Below, one piece after another: positions 27,431-34,510 of a stretch of DNA of 64,000 bases. The stretch lies in NCBI RefSeq assembly GCF_000935355.1, contig NZ_JXZC01000011.1, positions 1 through 64,000 on the forward strand. The letters are read 5' to 3'. The DNA is from Rossellomorea aquimaris (lineage in GTDB: Bacteria; Bacillota; Bacilli; Bacillales; Bacillaceae_B). The notes under the pieces were generated by a model, which was not told the origin of the DNA, searched no databases, and saw nothing but the letters and a program-made list of their open reading frames with translations. The translations under genes and the position numbers were made by a program. How positions within the stretch are numbered: position 1 is the first letter of the stretch; every line of letters starts with the position of its first letter.

Positions 27431-28792
27431 TCATAGAAGCTGATATTTATTCAATTTTTCATACATGCTTGATTTGCTTATCCCCAAAGACTCTGCAACC
27501 TTTCGTTTATCGTGCTGGTGGGTTTGCAGGCTTTGTGCCAACACGGATTTCTCCGTTTCTTCGAGTATTTCTTTTAATGATTTGGATCCTACGTCATACA
27601 AGTTTCCTGCCTTCATATAAGAAGGTAGGGACTGAAGGGAAATCTTGCTTCCATTAGACAAATAGGTGGATGCGTTAATGACATTTTCTAACTCACGCAG
27701 ATTCCCCGGCCAGCTATAAGAAAGAAATATCTGCATCACTTCGTTTTCGAAGCCTTGAATCCGTTTTCCCGAGGATTTTGTCGATTTTTCCAAGAAAAAA
27801 GCTGCCAATGTCTCGATATCTTCCTTCCGTTCACGGAGAGGTGGAATTTGAAAAGGAACGACGTTAATACGATAATACAGATCACTTCGAAATCGCTTTT
27901 CTTCCATCATCTTTTCAAGTGGGCGGTTGGTGGCGGCAACAATACGGACATCCACATGTTGAACACGGTTTGAACCGACTGCCTCGACCTCCCCTTCCTG
28001 TAAAACCCTTAGAAGCTTCGCCTGCATATTGAGGGGCATGTCCCCAATTTCATCAAGAAACAGTGTACCCTTATGAGCCAGCTGAAACTTTCCTTTCTTA
28101 CCTCCTTTTTTCGCCCCTGTAAAAGCACCCTCCTCATAACCGAATAGCTCTGATTCCAGAAGTTGCTCTGGAATCGCTGCGCAGTTCACTTTAATAAAGG
28201 GTTGTCCACTCCTTTCACTGAGCTGGTGGATACTGTGAGCGAACAACTCTTTACCGGTCCCACTTTCCCCTCTGATGAGGATGGAGATATCACTGGGAGC
28301 GATCATTTGGGCTTTGTCTTTCAGCTCATTCATGCCAGGTGATTCACCGATGATATCATTCAGCGAGTATTTCACTCCGGTATTGATGTCTTGAATATAG
28401 CTTTGAATTTTCGACATCATGTTCTTCACGTGAGAACTCATTTGCATCCATTCACTCGTGTCCCGAAAGATAACAGACCCAAATGCTCCAATCACCTTTC
28501 CATCAATCCGGATCGGAATTCGATTGGCGATCATATAGTTTCCTTTTATATATTGAAGATCTGCCACTTCTTCTTTGCCGGTGCCAGCGACAATATGCAT
28601 TCGTGTATTTTCAATGACGTTTGTCACATGCGAGCCAATCGCTTTATCCCGCTCAACTTCAAGGAAGCGACAGTAATTGTCATTTATGTAGATAATCGTG
28701 CCTTCATCATCAACGACGACCAACCATTCGAAAGCGTTCTCAAGAATGATTTCAATCATTTCGACGGATACCTTTTTTAATAAGCTTCCCAT
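27431..28792 (-). CDS. Sigma-54-dependent transcriptional activator (PAS-AAA+-Fis)
   Basis: A 453-residue enhancer-binding protein. Domains in order: PAS sensor (about residues 10-120), AAA+ domain with Walker A GESGTGKE, the sigma-54 contact loop GAFTGA, Walker [11 protein letters not shown] and the arginine finger region [11 protein letters not shown], then a C-terminal Fis-type HTH ([22 protein letters not shown]). ATG at 28792 has GAGGAGG 8 nt upstream. It should activate the -24/-12 promoter just downstream and so the permease-bdhA operon. The ligand of the PAS domain is unknown. No response-regulator receiver domain is present. Confidence 0.92.
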   Translation of the reverse strand: MGSLLKKVSVEMIEIILENAFEWLVVVDDEGTIIYINDNYCRFLEVERDKAIGSHVTNVIENTRMHIVAGTGKEEVADLQYIKGNYMIANRIPIRIDGKVIGAFGSVIFRDTSEWMQMSSHVKNMMSKIQSYIQDINTGVKYSLNDIIGESPGMNELKDKAQMIAPSDISILIRGESGTGKELFAHSIHQLSERSGQPFIKVNCAAIPEQLLESELFGYEEGAFTGAKKGGKKGKFQLAHKGTLFLDEIGDMPLNMQAKLLRVLQEGEVEAVGSNRVQHVDVRIVAATNRPLEKMMEEKRFRSDLYYRINVVPFQIPPLRERKEDIETLAAFFLEKSTKSSGKRIQGFENEVMQIFLSYSWPGNLRELENVINASTYLSNGSKISLQSLPSYMKAGNLYDVGSKSLKEILEETEKSVLAQSLQTHQHDKRKVAESLGISKSSMYEKLNKYQLL

Positions 28793-28965
28793 TTCCATTT
28801 CCTCCTCTATTTTGCAAGAGAACATATATATCTATAGTAGCACATACACTCACCAGGGTTTCGAAAATGAATCCGTTTTCCAATCATTTCAATTTCCAGT
28901 AGAGATTCGGTTTAATCTATACGGTATTAGGGAAACTTCTTAACAATGAATGGAGGAATGAAAGG

Positions 28966-29475
28966 ATGAAAATCGCAGAACTGAAAATATTTTATTTCGA
29001 AGACGATGGAATCATCCCGAATAACCCGGACCTTCCCGTACTCATATACCGGAATGCACTTGATCATCCTAATGGCGCCGAAGAGCTCTTCAACCGGAAT
29101 CAATGGCTCAATAGTTGGACAAATGGCATATATGATTACCACCATTACCATAGTAATGCACATGAAGTATTAGGGGTAATGGAAGGTGAGGCAACGGTTC
29201 AATTAGGCGGTGAAATGGGCGAAGAAGTGACGGTCCATAAAGGTGATGTGATCGTCCTCCCAGCCGGAACCGGACATAAGAAATTATCCGCAAGTCCCGA
29301 CTTTAAAGTCGCAGGAGCCTATCCGAACGGTGACGATTATAATTTGAAAAAAGGTTCATTACGAGAACGGCCCAGTGTATTGATTGAAATTAAGAGCGTT
29401 CTGCGTCCGACGTTGGACCCTGTGTTTGGAGAAACGGGTCCACTCATAAAATATTGGCTCAAGAAATTGGATTAA
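28966..29475 (+). CDS. Cupin-fold protein (YjlB-like)
   Basis: A 169-residue single-domain cupin. Motif 1 is HHYHSNAHEVLGVMEGEATVQLGG with His residues and a Glu as metal ligands; motif 2 is GDVIVLPAGTGHKKL. It resembles B. subtilis YjlB. Cytosolic, function unknown; possible isomerase or dioxygenase. ATG with GGAGG 9 nt upstream. It is divergent from the sigma-54 activator and stands alone. Confidence 0.85.
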   Translation: MKIAELKIFYFEDDGIIPNNPDLPVLIYRNALDHPNGAEELFNRNQWLNSWTNGIYDYHHYHSNAHEVLGVMEGEATVQLGGEMGEEVTVHKGDVIVLPAGTGHKKLSASPDFKVAGAYPNGDDYNLKKGSLRERPSVLIEIKSVLRPTLDPVFGETGPLIKYWLKKLD

Positions 29476-29620
29476 GCTAACGTTCTGCATCCAGTTGATT
29501 ACGTTATTATTCGATTTTTTCCATTCCTATTCCTTTATTGTAATACTTCTTAGAAACGACTATAAATCATTCTGAAACTTCCTGTAATCTAAGTGATTAG
29601 ATTATTTTATTGAAATAGTC

Positions 29621-29649
29621 TTGTTTTCTTATAAGTCCTATGCTATTCT
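29621..29649 (+). promoter_or_regulatory. Sigma-A-type promoter of small RNA candidate
   Basis: TTGTTT (29621-29626), a 17-bp spacer and TATTCT (29644-29649); transcription would begin near 29656. Confidence 0.5.
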
Positions 29650-29655
29650 ATTATA

Positions 29656-29778
29656 GCGATGAGCTGAATTGTGTAAGTCGGGGATCACGTCCTTGTGACA
29701 ACAAACGATGTGGCGTTTGCTGATCTCCCGCCTCAATTTTTTGCAAGTGGGCTTCCGTAGGAAACGGGAGCCCTTTTT
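29656..29778 (+). ncRNA. Candidate independent small RNA (~120 nt)
   Basis: No reading frame is credible, but the stretch has a promoter-like sequence upstream and ends in a strong terminator. Within it GGGGATCA (29681-29688) can pair with TGATCTCCC (29721-29729), enclosing two hairpins, TCAC/GTGA and CAAACG/CGTTTG. A single-stranded link, CGCCTCAATTTTTTGC, leads to the terminator. No downstream plus-strand gene exists, so it is not an obvious leader or riboswitch. I do not recognise the family. Confidence 0.55.
29749..29778 (+). terminator. Terminator of small RNA candidate
   Basis: Stem GGGCTTCCGT / ACGGGAGCCC, ten pairs with one wobble, loop AGGAA, followed by TTTTT. Confidence 0.85.
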
Positions 29779-29784
29779 ATATGG

Positions 29785-29816
29785 AAAAAACCCCAATGAT
29801 TTCTCATTGGGGTTTT
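29785..29816 (-). terminator. Terminator of yttB-like gene
   Basis: Perfect stem AAAACCCCAATGA / TCATTGGGGTTTT with T run on the minus strand. Confidence 0.87.
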
Positions 29817-29818
29817 CT

Positions 29819-31006
29819 TTATTGTTGAACTGATACGGACACAGCGCTTTTCTTTTTCAATGGACGATCATATTGACTCGTAATCACTAATGAGACCATG
29901 AAGAAAACGATCAACGTCATAAACAGCACCTGCATGCTGAATAGGTCCACTAATACTCCTCCCATAAACGGCCCAATCATTCTTCCTCCTGTTGCTGTAC
30001 TATTCACGATTCCCTGATAGAACCCTTCTCTCCCTTTTGGAGCAAGTGAGTTGGCTATCGTAGGGACAGCCGGCCATACCAGCATTTCACCAATCGTCAT
30101 AATGACCATCGCGATCGCAAACCATTGAAATTGATCGGCAATCGAAGCCACGCCGAACGAAACCATGAAAATAATCGTCCCAATCATGATTTGAAGCTTT
30201 AAATTATGTTCAAAACGCTTGATGGCTTTTGATAGTAGTGGCTGCGCAAGCACAATCAACGCTCCATTGATCGTCCACAGTAAACTATATTGTTTCAAGG
30301 AAATATTGATTTCCTGAGTGTACGTCGCAATAGTGGATTGCCATTGAACATAGCCCACCCAGCATAATAAATAGGCCGCACAAATGAAGAGCAGGGCCTT
30401 CAGCTTCGATGTATCCCTTATCATCTTAGACTCATTCAACACAGATGTTTGATGACCGTTAATGGAAATGTTTCGATAACCAAATAAGGCAATGAAGAAA
30501 AAGACGATATACATACTAAGATTCGCTAAGAATATATAGTTAAAGGAAAATGAGGCGACGAACCCACCTAGTGCGGCTCCAACGGCAACTCCAATGTTTT
30601 GCGCCACATAGACAGAATTGAATGCTTTCCGTCCACCTTCCGGCCAAACCGAACCTGCCATGGCATACATGGAAGGAAATACGATTCCAGAGCCAAATCC
30701 GACAATCGTCAAGAAGACAACATAGTGTGGCCAGCCATGCCAAATATTCATCCCTACCAAAGCAGTTAAGGTAATGGAAATTCCCAATAGAATGGAACGA
30801 TATCCACCAAACTTATCAAAGAGTGTTCCCCCGATCAGATTTCCAATGACACTCGCACCTGCGTTGATCATCAGCACAATTCCCGCTACAGAAAGTGATT
30901 TCCCTAAATTCTCATGTAAATAAATTGTATTAAGAGGCCATAAAAAAGAGGCACCTGTCACATTCACCATCATTCCAATGACAAGCAACCATAATGATTT
31001 GGGCAT
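29819..31006 (-). CDS. yttB: MFS transporter (YttB-like)
   Basis: A 395-residue major facilitator superfamily permease with about 12 transmembrane segments. The loop 2-3 motif GGTLFDKFGGYRSIL and the segment TIGEMLVWPAVPTIANSLAP place it among drug:H+ antiporter-like proteins; the substrate is unknown. ATG at 31006 (MPKSLWLLVIG) has AAAGGGGG 7 nt upstream; the 24-codon upstream extension lacks one. Corresponds to B. subtilis yttB near ytqA. Confidence 0.88.
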   Translation of the reverse strand: MPKSLWLLVIGMMVNVTGASFLWPLNTIYLHENLGKSLSVAGIVLMINAGASVIGNLIGGTLFDKFGGYRSILLGISITLTALVGMNIWHGWPHYVVFLTIVGFGSGIVFPSMYAMAGSVWPEGGRKAFNSVYVAQNIGVAVGAALGGFVASFSFNYIFLANLSMYIVFFFIALFGYRNISINGHQTSVLNESKMIRDTSKLKALLFICAAYLLCWVGYVQWQSTIATYTQEINISLKQYSLLWTINGALIVLAQPLLSKAIKRFEHNLKLQIMIGTIIFMVSFGVASIADQFQWFAIAMVIMTIGEMLVWPAVPTIANSLAPKGREGFYQGIVNSTATGGRMIGPFMGGVLVDLFSMQVLFMTLIVFFMVSLVITSQYDRPLKKKSAVSVSVQQ

Positions 31007-31159
31007 GATTCTGCCCCCTTTCCACCCTTTTATTTCGAGTCCCAAAAGGATTTTACTCTTTTTTGTGGAAGGGGGCAAGAATTATTTCTTAAAATGGATG
31101 TCCTTTTTTCAAATTAAAAAAACTAGGTGCCACCATTAATAGCACCTAGCTTTAGACAA

Positions 31160-31324
31160 TCATTTTCCGTTATGATGATCGGACTTGACAGGCTGTCCCT
31201 TTTTTTCGTATCGCTTTTTCGCAGCTTTAACAGGATTGTTTTCAGCCCCGAATTCTGTATCAAGATTGCGGAAGTCACTCCTGGTTTTTTGTTCAGGGTT
31301 TTTTTTGTCAGAACGTGTGGTCAA
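31160..31324 (-). CDS. Small charged protein coupled to ytzC (54 aa)
   Basis: A 54-residue hydrophilic protein, MTTRSDKKNPEQKTRSDF, then NLDTEFGAENNPVKAAKKRYEKKG and a Lys/His tail. It begins with TTG inside the sequence ATTGA, where the TGA is the ytzC stop, and its Shine-Dalgarno GGAGGT lies in the last codons of ytzC, so translation should be coupled. TEFGAE recalls the TEFASE repeats of gamma-type small acid-soluble spore proteins, but the similarity is short and I do not assign it. Sporulation role is only a guess. Confidence 0.7.
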   Translation of the reverse strand: MTTRSDKKNPEQKTRSDFRNLDTEFGAENNPVKAAKKRYEKKGQPVKSDHHNGK

Positions 31325-31614
31325 TGTAATTTACCTCCTACTACATTTGGATCGTGATCTAACAAAATCATTTCATTTTGCATGTTTTGAAGCTGAAGTC
31401 TCATGCGATGCAATTGTTCACGCTGTTGAGAGTTCGCACTATTGGCTAAATGAGCTACATCATTCACCGCTGCTTCAAGCTGTTGCATGGCTTGAGTATA
31501 TTCTACATCATGATAATGCTCCTGCTGTGACCCTGATTTATATTGTTCTTGAGCGTAACGAATGGCATCTTCACACTTTTGAATGCATTCATCGATCGAA
31601 TTTCTTGTGGCCAT
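31321..31614 (-). CDS. ytzC: YtzC-like DUF2524 protein
   Basis: A 97-residue helical protein of the YtzC/DUF2524 family: MATRNSIDECIQKCEDAIRYAQEQYKSGS and QQREQLHRMRLQLQNMQNEMILLDHD form two long amphipathic helices. ATG at 31614 has AAGGAGG 7 nt upstream. Cytosolic, function unknown. Immediately followed by the coupled 54-residue gene and divergent from ytqA, as in B. subtilis. Confidence 0.85.
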   Translation of the reverse strand: MATRNSIDECIQKCEDAIRYAQEQYKSGSQQEHYHDVEYTQAMQQLEAAVNDVAHLANSANSQQREQLHRMRLQLQNMQNEMILLDHDPNVVGGKLH

Positions 31615-31815
31615 TCCGACTACCTCCTTGACGTTTGGAATAAAGAAGAGGAAGGTCCTATCCATACTCTCCTCCACCTTAGTTTGAACCTGATTGCCCG
31701 TTTCAGAAGTGGTAATCTTCGCCTATTTCTTTATGCAGGATACATTTGACCCGGTGTTCATGTTAAAATCTTTTTGAGCGTCATACATACTGCTACACAC
31801 ATTGAAAACTAGGAG

Positions 31816-32781
31816 GTGTTTGTCATCGGGACAAACCCATTTCTATATGCCACAGATACCAAACGATATCATACGTGGAACTATCATTTGCGAAACCATT
31901 TTGGACACAAGGTCTTTAAGGTTGCCCTGGACGGAGGCTTCGATTGCCCGAACCGGGATGGCACCGTCGCCCATGGAGGATGCACATTTTGCAGTGCTGC
32001 AGGCTCTGGTGATTTTGCCGGAAGCAGGGTCGACTCTTTAGAAAAACAATTCAATGATATTAAGGAAAGAATGCACAAAAAGTGGAAAGATGGGAAGTAC
32101 ATGGCGTATTTCCAAGCATTCACGAACACTCACGCACCTGTCGATGTGCTGAGAGAGAAATATGAATCAGTTCTCGGACAAGAGGGCGTTGTTGGTATTT
32201 CTATCGCTACCCGTCCGGATTGTCTTCCTGACGATGTAGTCGACTACTTAGCTGAATTGAACGAAAGAACCTATTTATGGGTAGAACTGGGACTTCAAAC
32301 CGTTCATGAAAAAACCGCCGGATTGATCAATCGGGCCCACGATTATCAATGCTATGTCGAAGGCGTCAATAAATTAAGAAAGCACGGTATACGGGTGTGT
32401 TCCCATATTATTAACGGACTGCCTCAAGAAAATGAAGAAATGATGATGGAAACAGCACGTGAAGTGGCCAAACTTGACGTCCAGGGAATCAAAATCCACC
32501 TCTTGCATTTACTGAAAGGAACTCCAATGGTCAAGCAATATGAAAAAGGACTGCTTGACTTCATGGATTTCGATCATTACGTGAAATTGGTTTGCGATCA
32601 GCTGGAAGTCATCCCACCGGAGATGATCGTTCACCGCATTACCGGGGACGGACCTATCGACCTGATGATCGGACCGATGTGGAGCGTGAATAAATGGAAT
32701 GTATTGAACGCGATTGACGATGAACTAAAACGCCGGGACAGCTGGCAGGGAAAATTTTATAAAGTGGATGTGAAAACATGA
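31816..32781 (+). CDS. ytqA: Radical SAM protein, TIGR01212 family (YtqA)
   Basis: A 321-residue radical SAM enzyme. The iron-sulfur cysteines are in DGGFDCPNRDGTVAHGGCTFCSAAG, where the spacing is wider than the standard CxxxCxxC and is typical of the YhcC/YtqA group. VGISIATRPDCL and HIINGLPQE match the core barrel. The reaction is unknown. Start is awkward: the GTG at 31816 lies inside the AGGAGG ribosome site, and the codon at ideal spacing is ATC at 31825. It overlaps ytqB by 4 nt. Close to B. subtilis YtqA. Confidence 0.9.
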   Translation: MFVIGTNPFLYATDTKRYHTWNYHLRNHFGHKVFKVALDGGFDCPNRDGTVAHGGCTFCSAAGSGDFAGSRVDSLEKQFNDIKERMHKKWKDGKYMAYFQAFTNTHAPVDVLREKYESVLGQEGVVGISIATRPDCLPDDVVDYLAELNERTYLWVELGLQTVHEKTAGLINRAHDYQCYVEGVNKLRKHGIRVCSHIINGLPQENEEMMMETAREVAKLDVQGIKIHLLHLLKGTPMVKQYEKGLLDFMDFDHYVKLVCDQLEVIPPEMIVHRITGDGPIDLMIGPMWSVNKWNVLNAIDDELKRRDSWQGKFYKVDVKT

Positions 32782-33350
32782 AATTAGATCGAATCTTACC
32801 TTTTGCAAGAGAGCTTCTGGAACGGGCTGTGAAACCGGGAGACATTACTATAGACGCTACACTAGGGAACGGACATGACACCTTATTCCTGGCCCGGTTA
32901 GTCGGAGAAAACGGACGGGTATACGGTTTTGATATTCAAGAGGAAGCCATCGAAAACACGAAGGAACAGCTCATCACCCATGATCTTGCTCACCGGGTGA
33001 CACTCTTTCACCAAGGTCACGAGACTGTTATGAACGTCATTCCTCCATTGCATCACGGGAAAGTGACGGGGGCAGTATTTAATCTTGGATACTTACCAGG
33101 CGGTGACAAGGAGATCGTTACCCGTCCGAAGACCACGATACTCGCCTTGAACCAGATCCTGGAAATGATGGCACCTGAAGGGATTCTCGTCCTTGTCATT
33201 TATCACGGACATCCTGAGGGTGCCGTAGAGAGGGATTACCTCCTTCGCTACGTTGAAAGACTGGATCAAAACTATGTGCATGTCCTGAGATACCAATTCA
33301 TAAATCAGCTGAATAATCCTCCATTCATTGTGGCATTGGAGAAGAGATGA
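32778..33350 (+). CDS. ytqB: Class I SAM methyltransferase YtqB
   Basis: A 190-residue methyltransferase of the YtqB/rRNA methylase-like family. DATLGNGHDTLFLARLVGENGRVYGFDIQEEAI is the SAM loop and acidic strand, and GAVFNLGYLPGGDK is the active-site strand. ATG overlaps the ytqA stop (ATGA), so the two are translated together. RNA is the likely substrate type, but the target is unknown. Confidence 0.9.
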   Translation: MKLDRILPFARELLERAVKPGDITIDATLGNGHDTLFLARLVGENGRVYGFDIQEEAIENTKEQLITHDLAHRVTLFHQGHETVMNVIPPLHHGKVTGAVFNLGYLPGGDKEIVTRPKTTILALNQILEMMAPEGILVLVIYHGHPEGAVERDYLLRYVERLDQNYVHVLRYQFINQLNNPPFIVALEKR

Positions 33351-33360
33351 AAAAAGTAAA

Positions 33361-33399
33361 AATAGGGACGGACCTTTTTGAGGTCCGTCCCTATTTTTT
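33361..33399. terminator. GGGACGGACC hairpin used as bidirectional terminator
   Basis: AATAGGGACGGACCT / AGGTCCGTCCCTATT, 15 perfect pairs with a 5-nt loop and T run, between convergent ytqB and the monooxygenase gene. A short-form member of the repeat family. Confidence 0.88.
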
Positions 33400-34399
33400 A
33401 TAACAATTCGTTTGCGATTAATTCAAATGATTTAAGTTTGTCCTGGAAGTCGTATGTGATGCTGACGAGCATGATTTCATCAGTTTGGTACTGTTCACTG
33501 AGTGAAAGTAGTTGTTCTTTCACTTTTTTAGGATTTCCGACGACCATGCGTTTGCGATTTTCACGGACTCTCATTTCTTCAAAAGGCGTGTACTGATAAG
33601 CTGCCGCTTTTTCAGGGCTTGGTGTCCCGTTTGAACGCATGCCTTGTTCGATCATAAGGATCGCTAAGTCGATGCTGGATGCGACTCTCTCTGCTTCTTC
33701 ATCCGTTTCAGCACAGACGGCAAACACGGCTACGATGTTTTTGGGCTCCTTCAGATACTTGGAAGGAACAAAGTTATTTCTGTAAGCCTGCGTATATTGG
33801 GGACCGCCCTCCCCATTAATAAATTGTGCAAAGGTATACGGTAATCCTTTTTGTGCCGCCAGCATCGCACTGGATGGACTTGAACCGAGCATCCATACTT
33901 CCGGCATCGTTTCGATCATCGGGGCTGCCGTCAAACCTTGGTACGGATGTGTGTCTGGTAAGGAATCCGTCAAATATCCAAGGAGGTCATCGATTTGTTC
34001 CGGATAACGATTGACGTCCCTCGGCTTTCCGTCGTGCAGGGCCATCGTTGCCATCGGCATTCCGCCAGGTGCCCTTCCGAGGCCTAAGTCAATCCGATTC
34101 GGATTCAACCCTTCAAGCAATCGGAAGTTTTCCGCTACCTTGTATGAAGAGTAATGAGGAAGCATGACCCCTCCGGAACCGACACGGATTTTTGATGTAT
34201 TCTGTGCAAGGTGAGCGATCAAGACCTCTGGTGAAGATCCGGCAAGACCCGTTGAATCATGATGCTCTGATACCCAGAAACGTTCAAATCCCAACTTTTC
34301 GGCATGCTGAGCTAATTGTACTGTATGTTGTAAAGCCTCTTGAGGGCTCATTCCTTCTGAAATGGGTGACTGATCTAAAATACTTAGCTTGATAGTCAA
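33398..34399 (-). CDS. LLM-class flavin-dependent monooxygenase
   Basis: A 333-residue luciferase-like protein with the typical start IKLSILDQSPISEG, AQHAEKLGFERFWVSEHH (flavin-pocket His pair), GSGGVMLPHYSSYKVAE and GRAPGG. It belongs to the YwcH/YceB group of single-component FMN oxidoreductases. The likely start is TTG at 34399, because AAAGGAG lies 9 nt upstream; an ATG three codons earlier touches that site. Substrate unknown. Monocistronic, sharing a hairpin terminator with ytqB. Confidence 0.88.
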   Translation of the reverse strand: MTIKLSILDQSPISEGMSPQEALQHTVQLAQHAEKLGFERFWVSEHHDSTGLAGSSPEVLIAHLAQNTSKIRVGSGGVMLPHYSSYKVAENFRLLEGLNPNRIDLGLGRAPGGMPMATMALHDGKPRDVNRYPEQIDDLLGYLTDSLPDTHPYQGLTAAPMIETMPEVWMLGSSPSSAMLAAQKGLPYTFAQFINGEGGPQYTQAYRNNFVPSKYLKEPKNIVAVFAVCAETDEEAERVASSIDLAILMIEQGMRSNGTPSPEKAAAYQYTPFEEMRVRENRKRMVVGNPKKVKEQLLSLSEQYQTDEIMLVSITYDFQDKLKSFELIANELL

Positions 34400-34471
34400 A
34401 ATGGACATCTCCTTTTATTGATGTGAGTATTATTATCAATTCCATAGTAAAAAATGTCCACTAACATGCTT

Positions 34472-34505
34472 AAAGGGTGACTGCCAGGAAGGCAGTCACC
34501 CTTTA
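34472..34505. terminator. Hairpin after inhA
   Basis: Perfect 14-bp stem AAAGGGTGACTGCC / GGCAGTCACCCTTT with a 5-nt loop; the T runs are short on both sides, so it could act as a terminator or as a 3' stabilising stem. Confidence 0.6.
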
Positions 34506-34510
34506 CTTAC

